NCBI GenBank assembly: GCA_028280485.1
Contig: JANQLS010000007.1
Coordinates: forward strand, 81,072 to 145,071
From: Planctomycetota bacterium
GTDB taxonomy: Bacteria > Planctomycetota > UBA8108 > JACQVS01
Direction of reading: 5' to 3'
Length of the DNA stretch: 64,000 bases
Shown: piece after piece, positions 42,657 through 51,394 of the stretch
Layout: every line of letters begins with the position of its first letter
Numbering within the stretch: position 1 is the stretch's first letter
Notes under the pieces: generated by a model
What the model saw: only the letters and a program-made list of their open reading frames with translations
The model's database searches: none
Told to the model about the DNA's origin: nothing
Program-made: the position numbers and the translations under genes

Positions 42657-44777
42657 TTTTTTTAACCAGCTCAAAAAGGCTTCTTGTTGTGCTTTTTGAA
42701 AACGTTGCGTATCAACGGGCTGAATTAGAGTCATATTTGATTTTAAGCTCGACAGCATAACTTCCCTACTGAGCTTAAGTAGAGAAACGCTATCGATCGT
42801 ACGATCTCGATGAGCCCCTAAGATCCAAACCGGTCGGGGTTGGATCTTCTTGAGGAGGCCATCGAGATCGTAGGGTAGTTCGGCTTCCTTACCTTCAAAT
42901 AAACCAAGGCGCGGAACTAAGGCGTGCCACTGCCAGAGTTTTCGAAGGCCTCCGGTCTCCCGTTTGAGTTTCGTCGAACGCAAGGGGGTGAGGCCAGACA
43001 CACAAGCGACTCTTTGAATGCGTTGATCCAAAGCTGCAGCGTGAATAGCAACCCAGCTTCCCAGAGCATAGCCTAGGACGGTAACTTTTTGAGAATCGAT
43101 CTTAGGTAAGGGAGATTGGGACTCACCCTTCCCGTCGAGGAGAAAATCTACGGCCCGTTGAACATCATGAACCATTCTCCCAAGCTTCGACCAGTGGGGA
43201 TTGTTTTTATAAAAATCTCTGCCTTCCAACAGGCGTAGTCCAAATCCACATTGATCGTAAGCGAGGACCACATACCCTTGAGAAGCCAAGCGATGGTACA
43301 CCGTCGTGCCTTGAACTCCGTAGCCCTCGTTGTATCCACTGTGGTAGGAGAAAGGGTGGAGCCAAATGATGGCTTCACGCTCCCCCTGAATATCGGGCTT
43401 CAAGTAAATATTGCCTCGAACGCCTTCCCCGAAGTTGACGGGGATTCGTTGGACTCCCTGAACCGCCCAACGATCGTGGGTCATCATTTTGGATTCATCT
43501 GGAGTTAAGAATTTCGCTTTTGAAGCGAGTGGAACCGTCTCGGGCTTCTCACCCAGCATCCACTGGATGGCTTGATCGACTGATTTAGGCAAATCCAAAC
43601 GTTCTTTGGATTGAGTAGCCTTCCAGGCTTCCCAATCGAAATGATGAATGAATTCTTCAGGAAAGGCCTTGGGATCGAGTTGCTTACGCCCGAATGCTCG
43701 ATCGATCCAATCTAAATTTTCCTGACGCTGTTTCTCCGTGATGGGATTGTGCTGCCCCGCTCGGTAATGGATTCGAAGATTATCTTTTTGATTGAGGAAC
43801 TCGTAGACTTTTTGACCTTCGAGGTAAGCTCTCTCAACGGCAAATGTCGGCTCTGATCCATCGTTGTGAGCGGTGTGAATTAAGCAATGTCGAGGGGCGA
43901 TTAGGGCATACCAAGCGTGAGCATCGATCGGGAGTTCGTGTTCTCTCCCGGTAAAAGATCTTAAACTTGGAAGAAACCATTCACTGGGAAAATCAGACGG
44001 AGCTTCTGCGCAAGTATCCCTCGATGTGAATCGATAAGGACACGACCCGGGCGAACCGGGGCTGCGAGCCACTACGCAAGTGATACGCTCATCGAAAGCC
44101 GTGGCGATCATCGATTGTTTGCCGTAACGAGAAAAGCCGATGATCGAAACTTGCCCCTCTTGAACCTTAGCTGGGCTTTCACTCGATAATAGAAAATCCA
44201 AAGTCCGACTAGCTAACCAAGCCTTGGTGGAGATCTCAGTCCAAGTGGCTTGGGGATATTCCTTCCGAAAGGTTTTCCAAACGCTATCGTAACCGGAAAA
44301 GTTTTTTTCACGGTGATGGCTATCAACCCCCGGATAGAGAGCCACCATATAACCTCGTTCAAGCGCGATTTCAGCCCAACGCATTTGATAGTATCGAGGT
44401 TGAGTTAACAGGAGCGGGAAGGGTCCCTTGCCTTTGGGAATCCAAAGGTGAATTTGAAAGGAAGCCTTATTGGTTGTATTCCAAGTTAATTTTAAGACGA
44501 GCTTTCGATCACCATCGACCGAATCAGAAGTTGCAGATATTTGCTCGACTTGAAGGAGCTTGGGAGTTGTCTTTGGAAAGTAGCCGATGAAATATTTTTG
44601 AAGAAGGTTTCGAATTTCAGTTTTTCGTTGTTGGAAATCTTCTTGGGTCTCAACCTTTTTCCCATTTAAGAATTCAAGTAAGGGCGGGAGGTCTGCTCGG
44701 GGTTTGAATTCTTGGGTTTGGGTGGGGAGGCAGGTTAGAAGTGAAAGTAATGTGTAGAGGAAGATTTTATGGTTCAT
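42648..44777 (-). CDS. Two-domain alpha/beta hydrolase, CE15-like plus second hydrolase domain
   Basis: 709 residues. Signal peptide (IFLYTLLSLLTCLPTQTQ). The first domain (about 30-370) resembles CE15 glucuronoyl esterases: GFSRYGKQSM holds the nucleophile Ser (about 217) in the CE15-type GxSRxGK motif, and GQHNPI ends with the expected His. Such enzymes cut ester links between glucuronic acid in xylan and lignin. The second domain (about 430-709) is another alpha/beta hydrolase (IWLHPFSYHSGYNEGYGVQG, YDQCGFGLRLLEG), but its nucleophile elbow reads GYALGS, with Ala where Ser is expected. It may be non-catalytic. Its 3' end overlaps the ZU5-like gene by 9 bp, convergent. Confidence 0.82.
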   Translation of the reverse strand: MNHKIFLYTLLSLLTCLPTQTQEFKPRADLPPLLEFLNGKKVETQEDFQQRKTEIRNLLQKYFIGYFPKTTPKLLQVEQISATSDSVDGDRKLVLKLTWNTTNKASFQIHLWIPKGKGPFPLLLTQPRYYQMRWAEIALERGYMVALYPGVDSHHREKNFSGYDSVWKTFRKEYPQATWTEISTKAWLASRTLDFLLSSESPAKVQEGQVSIIGFSRYGKQSMIATAFDERITCVVARSPGSPGSCPYRFTSRDTCAEAPSDFPSEWFLPSLRSFTGREHELPIDAHAWYALIAPRHCLIHTAHNDGSEPTFAVERAYLEGQKVYEFLNQKDNLRIHYRAGQHNPITEKQRQENLDWIDRAFGRKQLDPKAFPEEFIHHFDWEAWKATQSKERLDLPKSVDQAIQWMLGEKPETVPLASKAKFLTPDESKMMTHDRWAVQGVQRIPVNFGEGVRGNIYLKPDIQGEREAIIWLHPFSYHSGYNEGYGVQGTTVYHRLASQGYVVLAYDQCGFGLRLLEGRDFYKNNPHWSKLGRMVHDVQRAVDFLLDGKGESQSPLPKIDSQKVTVLGYALGSWVAIHAAALDQRIQRVACVSGLTPLRSTKLKRETGGLRKLWQWHALVPRLGLFEGKEAELPYDLDGLLKKIQPRPVWILGAHRDRTIDSVSLLKLSREVMLSSLKSNMTLIQPVDTQRFQKAQQEAFLSWLKKLP

Positions 44778-44830
44778 TTCTCTTTAGACCGCATATTCGA
44801 CACGCGCAGGTGTTGGGTTTTAATAGCCAT

Positions 44831-45070
44831 TAACTCGCCCGGAGCGTAAGCGACGGGAGACTTAATATTTTTATTCTTCATCATCGTAGAAGCAGCCGCT
44901 TCCACCAAGGGCTAAAAGCCCGCAGCTTACTTTAGGAGTGCGTAAGCCGAAGGCTTACTTGCACGATGGAGCGGCCGACAGCCGCGACCATCATTACTGC
45001 GCCCAGGGTAGAGCGAAGCGTCGCCCTGAGTTGAGGGAAAACAAGGGAGCTGAGCCCTGTAAGGGCGTAA
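44831..45070. repeat. Hairpin array, reverse-oriented relative of 29273-29522
   Basis: Starts with a REP-like copy (44831-44858, CGCCCGGAGCG...CGACGGGAG). Then GGGCT/AGCCC (44908-44920), a nested GTGC-GTAAGCC/GGCTTAC-GCAC hairpin (44937-44963), GATGG-GCGGC/GCCGC-CCATC (44964-44991), and CCCAGGG...CGCCCTGAG around an AGCGAAGCGT centre (45001-45029). AGGGAGCTGAGCCCT and CCCTGTAAGGG follow (about 45042-45065). The CCCAGG/GCTTCGC and GGGCT units match those of the other array when reverse-complemented. No gene. Confidence 0.7.
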
Positions 45071-45158
45071 TAAAAATATATTATACGTTTCGCTTTAGCT
45101 TTAGGAGGGGCTTTACTTGCCAATAAAGCTATATTGTTCTTTAAGCTCAAATTGCTAA

Positions 45159-45345
45159 TTAGTTCCTGTTGAATAAACAGGAACTAAGCCGAGTTGGGAT
45201 CAACTCGGCCATGAATAAAGACCTTAGGTCTTTATTCCATTATTACTGCGTAGGCTCGTAGAGCCTATGTTTAGCGGAGTGCAGACAATTCGAAGAATTG
45301 TCGAAACGGTTGAAACGCACTCCGAAGGAGTTTGTTTCAGCAGAA
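45159..45345 (+). repeat. Five-hairpin structured repeat, copy with extra hairpin
   Basis: Hairpin 1: 45159-45170 with 45176-45187 (12 bp). Hairpin 2: 45188-45196 with 45201-45209, identical to the 34388 copy including the GGAT loop. Position 3 holds two hairpins: 45213-45223 with 45227-45237 (GAATAAAGACC, perfect) and 45251-45257 with 45261-45267 (TAGGCTC). Linker TTTAGCGGAGTG. Hairpin 4: 45284-45291 with 45295-45302 (GACAATTC, a paired change from GGCAATTC). Linker CGAAACG. Hairpin 5: 45312-45316 with 45334-45338, plus inner ACTCC/GGAGT on a GAA loop. Confidence 0.88.
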
Positions 45346-45350
45346 ACTAA

Positions 45351-45378
45351 TTAGTTCCTGTTGTTCAACAGGTACTAA
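45351..45378 (+). repeat. Isolated hairpin-1 unit of the structured repeat
   Basis: TTAGTTCCTGTT (45351-45362) pairs with AACAGGTACTAA (45367-45378) with one mismatch. This is hairpin 1 alone, abutting the end of the full copy, as if a second element began here and was lost. Confidence 0.75.
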
Positions 45379-45460
45379 ACCGTTCATTTTGAAGCAAGTT
45401 CCTTCTGAGAGTGCTTCAAACGTTACGGCAAATGTAAGATTAATCTCCCTCGCTTTTAGT

Positions 45461-45467
45461 AAGGAGG
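45461..45467 (+). promoter_or_regulatory. Consensus ribosome binding site of the microprotein
   Basis: AAGGAGG, six bases before ATG 45474. It is the main argument that the 29-codon frame is translated. Confidence 0.6.
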
Positions 45468-45473
45468 TTCCTC

Positions 45474-45563
45474 ATGATCGTTCAACAAAAAGCCACCTTC
45501 ATCCTTTGGCTAATCGTGATCATTTTACTGAGTTATCTCTACTTCATCTCAAAAACGCTATGA
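45474..45563 (+). CDS. 29-residue membrane microprotein
   Basis: ATG at 45474, stop TGA at 45561-45563. The product is MIVQQKATF followed by a single hydrophobic segment (ILWLIVIILLSYLYFI) and SKTL. A consensus ribosome site AAGGAGG (45461-45467) lies six bases upstream, stronger than for most genes in this window. It precedes the PstS-like lipoprotein by 109 bp on the same strand and may be cotranscribed. Size and layout recall small subunits of membrane complexes, but no family is recognised. Coding status is inferred from the ribosome site and composition only. Confidence 0.55.
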   Translation: MIVQQKATFILWLIVIILLSYLYFISKTL

Positions 45564-45672
45564 ACCTAATGCTGATCTTAAGAGCGAAGCCTTAGATTGG
45601 TGAGTACGACAAAAGGAAACTCTCCTCTTGTCAGACACCGTTCGGGATCCACGAAAAGAAGGAGGCAATCCA

Positions 45673-46509
45673 ATGCGTTTAAACTTATTAAATCTAGGTA
45701 GTATCGAAGTTTTCCTTCTGGTTTGTGCGTTGAGCTATTTAGTGAGTTGTAATTCATCGAACAGCTTAAAAGTCGAGGAAAACGCCCCTTCAAATCGAAT
45801 CGAGTATATCGGCTCCTCTACGATTGCTCATTTTATTGAAGATGCTTCCAAAGTATATAAACCCGCCACGATCACCGTCGATACGAATTTAGAAAGTATG
45901 GGCGCCAAAGATCTGATGTTAGCCGATGAATCCATCGACTTGATTGGATACGCCAAGCAAGCTCCCCCCGAGCTCGCTGAACTGGGAATCCGAAGCACGA
46001 TGATAGGCACGGATGCACTCACGGTGATCGTGAATAAAACGAATCCCATCACCAACTTAAGCTTAAGTCAGCTTAAGGGGATTTATATGCATAAGTTTAC
46101 AAACTGGAAGGAGCTGGGCGGACCCGATTTAAAAATCGTCCCTTTGATCGTCAGTCAACAATCAGCGACCCAACACACCTTTAAACAAAGAGTCTTAGGG
46201 GACACTGAGTATTACACTGAGTGCAAAATCGTAAACCCAGATTCACATATGCCCATGAACGTTGAAGAAGAACCGGGTGCCATCGGCATGATCAGTCACT
46301 CATTTTTATGCTCAAGTGGAGCTCAGGTTCGGGTATTAAGAGTTAACGGTTACTCTCCTTCACCGCTCGAACAAAACTATCCCATCTTGCGCCCCTTATA
46401 CCTTCTTTGGAGGCCGCAAAATAAAAATGTCGCCCAATTCATCTCTTGGACAAAAACAGAAGAGGCTCGAAAGCTGATTGAGAATTGTTTCCGCCCGGTA
46501 GATAATTAG
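45673..46509 (+). CDS. PstS-like phosphate-binding lipoprotein
   Basis: 278 residues. The N-terminus has a lipoprotein signal ending L-V-S-C (SYLVSCNSS), so it should be lipid-anchored. The mature part follows the PstS pattern: IEYIGSSTIAHFIEDA, SIDLIGYAKQAPPEL, GTDALTVIVNKTNPITNLSLSQLKGIY, FTNWKELGG and GAIGMISHSF. PstS proteins capture phosphate for the PstCAB importer or for signalling; no pst permease genes are near, so a solitary or sensory role is possible. AAGGAGG eight bases upstream selects ATG 45673 over the longer frame to 45628. The next gene is a metal transporter. Confidence 0.83.
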   Translation: MRLNLLNLGSIEVFLLVCALSYLVSCNSSNSLKVEENAPSNRIEYIGSSTIAHFIEDASKVYKPATITVDTNLESMGAKDLMLADESIDLIGYAKQAPPELAELGIRSTMIGTDALTVIVNKTNPITNLSLSQLKGIYMHKFTNWKELGGPDLKIVPLIVSQQSATQHTFKQRVLGDTEYYTECKIVNPDSHMPMNVEEEPGAIGMISHSFLCSSGAQVRVLRVNGYSPSPLEQNYPILRPLYLLWRPQNKNVAQFISWTKTEEARKLIENCFRPVDN

Positions 46510-46575
46510 TTCAAGTTAAAAAGTAGTGAGAATGAATTCTCTCTCCCAATATTGAGCTTAGAACTAGGGTCTTAA

Positions 46576-47343
46576 ATGTGGAATAACTTAAGAAAACAAA
46601 CCCTTCCCCACGAAGCGGCTCATTCACCGGAAGCTATTCGACAGCGTCTCAATTCCAATCCCGATCACAATTATTTAAAAGATTTTATCTACGGTGCCAT
46701 CGACGGCGCCGTCACCACCTTTGCCATCGTCAGTGGAGTGGCCGGAGCCGGACTCTCTTCTGGAATCATCGTGATTCTTGGCTTAGCCAATTTGTTGGGC
46801 GATGGATTCAGCATGGCGATGGGAAATTTTTTAGGCACTCGAGCGGACCAGCAACTCAGAGCGAAAGCCAGGAGGGAAGAGCAAGAACATATCGAACTCT
46901 ACCCTGAAGGTGAACGCGAAGAAATTCGCCAGATTTTTGCTCAAAAAGGTTTTACCGGAAAAGACCTCGATCGCGTCGTCGAAGTGATCACCTCCGATCC
47001 TAAACGATGGGTAGATACGATGCTCAAAGAAGAGTTAGGGTATTCCCTCCATGGTCCCTCCCCTATCAAGGCCGCCCTGACCACATTTTTTGCGTTCAGC
47101 TTGATCGGCTTAATTCCCCTCATCAGTTTTTTAGTGGATCTGATTCAGCCCGGACTGATTTCACGCCCCTTCCTGTGGAGCTCCGTTTTAACTGGACTCG
47201 CCTTTTTACTTGTAGGAGTCCTTAAAAGTCGCACCTTAAACCACAGCTGGGTGAAAGACGGTTTAGAAACTCTATTCATTGGAGGATGTGCAGCAGGATT
47301 AGCTTACTTAATTGGATATAGCTTGAAGGGTTTAGCTACTTAA
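46576..47343 (+). CDS. VIT1/CCC1-family transporter
   Basis: 255-residue membrane protein of the vacuolar iron transporter family, which moves Fe or Mn ions out of the cytosol. The first helices carry the family signature FIYGAIDGAVTTFAIVSGVAGAGL and LGLANLLGDGFSMAMGNFLGTRADQQL. A cytoplasmic Glu-rich helix pair (RREEQEHIELYPEGEREEIRQIF) supplies the expected metal-binding segment. Three further membrane segments end the protein. The start is at ATG 46576 with AGGG upstream. It lies 66 bp after the PstS-like gene on the same strand, so the two may be cotranscribed. Confidence 0.9.
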   Translation: MWNNLRKQTLPHEAAHSPEAIRQRLNSNPDHNYLKDFIYGAIDGAVTTFAIVSGVAGAGLSSGIIVILGLANLLGDGFSMAMGNFLGTRADQQLRAKARREEQEHIELYPEGEREEIRQIFAQKGFTGKDLDRVVEVITSDPKRWVDTMLKEELGYSLHGPSPIKAALTTFFAFSLIGLIPLISFLVDLIQPGLISRPFLWSSVLTGLAFLLVGVLKSRTLNHSWVKDGLETLFIGGCAAGLAYLIGYSLKGLAT

Positions 47344-47376
47344 CGCGAGGGTAGGAACAACGACAGTAATGGCCGC

Positions 47377-48429
47377 CTATTTAGTAAAAAGGCCCAACTT
47401 TTGATCCAAGATCTCTACCGCAGCCAAAACTTTATCCGGGGTTAAATCCACCATGCAGCGATGGTCGATCGGGCAAGTTTTTAAATGGCAGGGCACACAC
47501 TCATATTGGTCTTCTTGCAACACGATGCTTTCATCTAAATTCATATCGGTATAGCGACGATCGGTCGGCCCCATCAAAACCACTTGAGGAACTCGAAAAG
47601 CGGTAGCGTAGTGCCGCGGCCCTGTATCGGTAGTAATCAGCAATTTTAAATCTCGAATGAGGGGCTTCAGTTCATCCAAGGGAACTCGATTATCTGCAGT
47701 AGAGATGACCCCGCTCTTCATATCACGAGCGATAGCCCGCGCAATATCCTCTTCTCCTGGCCCCACGAGCAAAATAGTTCGAAGCCCGTATTTTTCGTAC
47801 AGTTGATCTCCGAGTTGTGCGAAGTATTCAGGCAACCAAATCTTACTCGCCCCAAACGATGCTCCCGGATTAAAACCGATCAAACCCTCCCCCTCTTCGA
47901 CTCCCAATTGCTGCAAGCGTTCATGAAGAGCTGTTAACTCGTGATCAGCGACAGCTAAGGAAGGACGAAAATCCTCCATTTCACATTGGATCACCTCCAA
48001 CAAACGCTGATAGCGAAGGGGCATCGGCTCAGCGGTTTTGGCCCCTTTTTCACCGGGATAAGATGCGCGGTGATTGAGGAAAGCGCCTTTAAAATTACGG
48101 GAATATCCTAGGCGGTGTGGAATTCCGGCCAAGTAGATGAGGAGCCGCGTGCGAAAGGCGTCGGGAAACATGATGGCTAAATCAAATTTTTTGCGACGCA
48201 GCTCTTGAGCGCTCAGAAAGATCTTAAAGGGATTGTTACTTGGGGCAAGGGTGATGACTTCATCGACGAAGTCGGCTCCAGCTAAAACGCGAGCGCGGCC
48301 AGGCTTCAATAAAAATGTGATCTTGGCTTGGGGATATTGCTTCCTCAGGGCCTTGAAGGCACAGGTCGCCATCACCAAATCACCGATCCAACTTGGTGCG
48401 ACCACCAAGATGTTTTCGAAGCTTTTCAT
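47377..48429 (-). CDS. waaF: Lipopolysaccharide heptosyltransferase II (GT9)
   Basis: 350 residues, one GT9 (WaaF/RfaF-type) glycosyltransferase. N-terminal VVAPSWIGDLVMATCAFKAL is the typical acceptor-side motif with catalytic Asp (IGDLV). The C-terminal half holds GFNPGASFGASKIWLPEYFA, ILLVGPGEEDIARAI and ITTDTGPRHYATAFRVPQVVLMGPTD, which bind the ADP-heptose donor. The enzyme adds heptose to the LPS inner core at the cytoplasmic face of the inner membrane. Other GT9 specificities cannot be excluded. Downstream of pilT and hldE on the same strand, it fits the lipid A/core genes between 51 and 57 kb. Confidence 0.85.
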   Translation of the reverse strand: MKSFENILVVAPSWIGDLVMATCAFKALRKQYPQAKITFLLKPGRARVLAGADFVDEVITLAPSNNPFKIFLSAQELRRKKFDLAIMFPDAFRTRLLIYLAGIPHRLGYSRNFKGAFLNHRASYPGEKGAKTAEPMPLRYQRLLEVIQCEMEDFRPSLAVADHELTALHERLQQLGVEEGEGLIGFNPGASFGASKIWLPEYFAQLGDQLYEKYGLRTILLVGPGEEDIARAIARDMKSGVISTADNRVPLDELKPLIRDLKLLITTDTGPRHYATAFRVPQVVLMGPTDRRYTDMNLDESIVLQEDQYECVPCHLKTCPIDHRCMVDLTPDKVLAAVEILDQKLGLFTK

Positions 48430-48473
48430 CCCCCTAAGTCTCCCCTACAAGTTCAGATTGATTTTAACTCTTA

Positions 48474-48626
48474 GTTAACTAGCCCGAAGCGCTAGCGAGG
48501 GGATAAATTCGATTTGATATTTCCACACCCTTCTCTTGAGAAATGTAGAGATCACTAGCTTCCCCGCAATGGATCACTTTAGCAAGCGATGAACTGACCC
48601 CTCGCTAGCGCTTCGGGTTAGTTAAC
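48474..48626. repeat. REP-like inverted pair, 29-bp arms
   Basis: Forward arm 48474-48502 (GTTAACTAGCCCGAAGCG...GCGAGGGG) and reverse arm 48598-48626 match over 29 bp with one G-T-type difference (CGGGC against CGGGTT). They enclose 95 bp without a gene. It sits between waaF and pilT. Confidence 0.88.
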
Positions 48627-48659
48627 TCTTGGCCAAAGCCAGAACCAATTCAAGGCAAA

Positions 48660-49736
48660 TTATAATCTACCAGCTCCCGATGTTTTTAGGAAACCTTCAA
48701 AGCGTTGTTTTTGAAGAGCGAACAAGTGAGCCGTCTCGGCGTCGATGGCCTTCTCTTTGTATCTCTGCAAGATCGAATCATCCATGAGCTGCATTCCATC
48801 CCCTCGACCACTCTCGATGAGCGAAACGATTTTCGGAATGTTACCTTCACGGATAATGTTACCCAAACTGAACGATCCGAAGAGAATTTCGTTCACGGGG
48901 ACTCGACCCTTATCTTGACGTGGAAGCAAGAGTTGAGCGCAAACTCCCTTGAGGGTTACCGAAAGCATCGTTCGAATTTGATTCTGCTGATCCTCAGGGA
49001 ACACATCGATAATCCGGTCGATTGTTTTGGCTGCACTATTGGTGTGGAGAGTAGCAAAGACCAAGTTACCCATTTCAGCCGCGGTGATCGCTAAGCCGAT
49101 GGTTTCGAGGTCACGAAGCTCTCCCACGAGAACCACATCGGGATCTTCACGACTCGCAGCCTTCAAGGCAGAGGCGAAAGATTCGCAGTCGACTCCCACT
49201 TCACGTTGAGTGAGGTAACTCTTCTTATTTTGATGCACAAACTCAATGGGCTCTTCGATCGTCACAATGTGCTTTTTTCGATTCGTATTGATGTAGTCGA
49301 TCAGCGCTGCGAGAGTCGTTGACTTACCACTACCGGTTGGCCCCGTGACGAGAACCAGACCACTTCTCAAATCGGCGTAGCGAAGAATTTGATCGGGAAC
49401 TCCCAAAGCTGAAAGAGGCTTGATCTCTTCCGGAATGATACGAAAGACCACGGCGGGTCCGTTTCTTGTTCGGAAGGCATTCACACGGAAACGAGCGACT
49501 CCGGGTAGCTCGTAAGCCATATCTAAATCGTTTTTCTCAGCGTAGATCTTCTTACGGCGCTCATTGAGCATTTGGTCGATAATTTCCGCCAAATGATCCG
49601 CATCCATGGGCCCCTCTTTCAACCCAGTGAGCTTACCGTGAATTCTAATCCGAGGAACGATTCCCGATGAAAGGTGAAGGTCAGATCCACCGACATCGTT
49701 CAACATCTTGAGGTATTTATCGATCAAATTAGCCAT
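48660..49736 (-). CDS. pilT: Type IV pilus retraction ATPase PilT
   Basis: 358 residues, the normal PilT length. Cytoplasmic hexameric ATPase that powers pilus retraction. Visible parts: GGSDLHLSSGIVPRIRIHG at the N-terminus, Walker A GPTGSGKSTT, the Asp-box region HIVTIEEPIEFVH, Walker B VLVGELRDLETIGLAITAAE and the His-box GNLVFATLHTNSA. The C-terminal AIRIREGN-equivalent is IIREGNIPKI. Family members usually read GEMRDLET in Walker B; here it is GELRDLET. It is 68 bp downstream of the second PilT-like gene, so an operon is likely. Pilin-like genes lie at 16.6-21.3 kb. Confidence 0.93.
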   Translation of the reverse strand: MANLIDKYLKMLNDVGGSDLHLSSGIVPRIRIHGKLTGLKEGPMDADHLAEIIDQMLNERRKKIYAEKNDLDMAYELPGVARFRVNAFRTRNGPAVVFRIIPEEIKPLSALGVPDQILRYADLRSGLVLVTGPTGSGKSTTLAALIDYINTNRKKHIVTIEEPIEFVHQNKKSYLTQREVGVDCESFASALKAASREDPDVVLVGELRDLETIGLAITAAEMGNLVFATLHTNSAAKTIDRIIDVFPEDQQNQIRTMLSVTLKGVCAQLLLPRQDKGRVPVNEILFGSFSLGNIIREGNIPKIVSLIESGRGDGMQLMDDSILQRYKEKAIDAETAHLFALQKQRFEGFLKTSGAGRL

Positions 49737-49804
49737 GATTAGATTTTTAATTCAGACCCTAAGGGGCTTTGTTGTGTTTTGTCTGAAGGTGTTTAACTTG
49801 CCGA

Positions 49805-51181
49805 TTATGACGACTTGAAACGGTCCGGGTTTTCTGATCGGAAGATGGCTTCCTCACGGGTGATGAGCTTCTTACGCAACAACTCGGCAATCGAGTCATC
49901 CATAAGTTTCATGCCTTGCTTCGCTCCGGTTTGCATCACCGAAGTGAGCTGGAAGGTTTTCTTCTCCCGAATCAAGTTCGCCACCGCAGGAGTCGTGAAT
50001 AAGATCTCAACTGCAGGTTCCCGGCCTTGACCGTCCGCACGAGGAATCAATTGCTGGGAAATCACTCCCCGCAAGGACTCCGAGACCATCGCACGAATCT
50101 GATCTTGTTCTTTGGGAGGGAAAATATCGATGATCCGGTCCACTGAACGTATCGCATTCGTGGTGTGAAGAGTTCCAAATACCAAGTGACCCGTTTCCGC
50201 TGCGGTGATCGCCATCGAAACGGTTTCTAAGTCACGCATCTCACCCACGCAGATATAATCTGGATCCGCACGCATCGCCGAACGTAGGGCTGAGGCGAAA
50301 GACTCGGTATGTACCTTCACGTGACGCTGGTTCACATTACAGCTCTGACTTTCGATGAGGTACTCGATGGGATCTTCAACGGTGATGATGTGGTCGTGTC
50401 GAGTTTTATTGATCACATCGACCAAGGCGGCCATCGTCGAGGACTTACCCGAACCAGCGGGACCTGTAATCAAAACGATTCCTTGGCGATACTTGGTAAA
50501 GGCGAGGAGATCATCCGGCAAGTGAAGGTCTTCTAGAGTAGGAACCTTCGTGGGAATAATTCTGAATACCGCATCGAGTCCCTTACGTTGGCGCATCACA
50601 TTCGCACGGTAACGCCCGTGGTCAGCTTCGTAACAGAAATCGACGTCGAGATGGTCTTCCAAGACCTTCTTTTCGTATTCGTTGAGAATATCGAGCACCT
50701 TAGCCTCTGTTGCATCCGGTTCCAGAACGGGATGCTTCATGTAGGCGATGACGCCATTGATTCGCATAAAGGGGGGAGCATCGACCTGATAATGAAAGTC
50801 GGAAGCTCCGAGTTCACGCGCAACCTTGAGGTACTCGTCAATCGGTTTACCGGCTAAGGCTGAAAAGTCTTTCTTCTCGACCGCGTGGGTTGAGAGCGGT
50901 GTGCTACCACTAGGTACAGCTTGAGCAACCGGTTCATGTTTTGGTTGATGAGAACCATTATCAGGCGCACCCGCGTCAACCTTACTTTTGACGTGCTGAG
51001 CGAGCTGCTGAAAATGGCTTGATGAAATGTAGCCTTTGGCGACCAAGACTTTTCCCAAGCTTGTCTTCTGACTCTGACTTTGCAACAAAGCGAGACACTC
51101 TTGGATTTGATCTTGGGTAGCTAAATTGTGTTTGATGGCCAGACGGCCGAAAAGGACATCTTCCTTCGTCGGGGCGGGCAT
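49805..51181 (-). CDS. pilU: PilT/PilU-type ATPase with N-terminal extension
   Basis: 458 residues: a PilT-like motor with about 105 extra residues at the front. The extension has a helical unit (LFGRLAIKHNLATQDQIQECLALLQ ... LGKVLVAKGYIS) like the N-terminal domains of GspE/PilB, then a Pro/His-rich linker. The core has ASDFHYQVDAPPFMRING, Walker A GPAGSGKSST, VEDPIEYL, Walker B CVGEMRDLETVSMAITAAE and HLVFGTLHTTNA. Probably an accessory retraction ATPase; pilU is used by position beside pilT and is not certain. GGAGG eight bases upstream supports the start. Confidence 0.83.
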   Translation of the reverse strand: MPAPTKEDVLFGRLAIKHNLATQDQIQECLALLQSQSQKTSLGKVLVAKGYISSSHFQQLAQHVKSKVDAGAPDNGSHQPKHEPVAQAVPSGSTPLSTHAVEKKDFSALAGKPIDEYLKVARELGASDFHYQVDAPPFMRINGVIAYMKHPVLEPDATEAKVLDILNEYEKKVLEDHLDVDFCYEADHGRYRANVMRQRKGLDAVFRIIPTKVPTLEDLHLPDDLLAFTKYRQGIVLITGPAGSGKSSTMAALVDVINKTRHDHIITVEDPIEYLIESQSCNVNQRHVKVHTESFASALRSAMRADPDYICVGEMRDLETVSMAITAAETGHLVFGTLHTTNAIRSVDRIIDIFPPKEQDQIRAMVSESLRGVISQQLIPRADGQGREPAVEILFTTPAVANLIREKKTFQLTSVMQTGAKQGMKLMDDSIAELLRKKLITREEAIFRSENPDRFKSS

Positions 51182-51394
51182 ACTGGAAATCCTCCATTTA
51201 CTTACGGGAACTTCCTATCTTACCGGCCCTTGGGAGGATTTTGCAGTCTGAATTAGAATTGCCACAACAAGCCCTAAGACCCTTTATCAAAAAGACTTAA
51301 AACTTAGAGCAAAGACAAAAATTTGGATACTTTCTAAGAATGGTGATCGTTTTTGGCAGGTTTTGAGAGTTGAGCAGCAAAGAAGGCCACCTTT

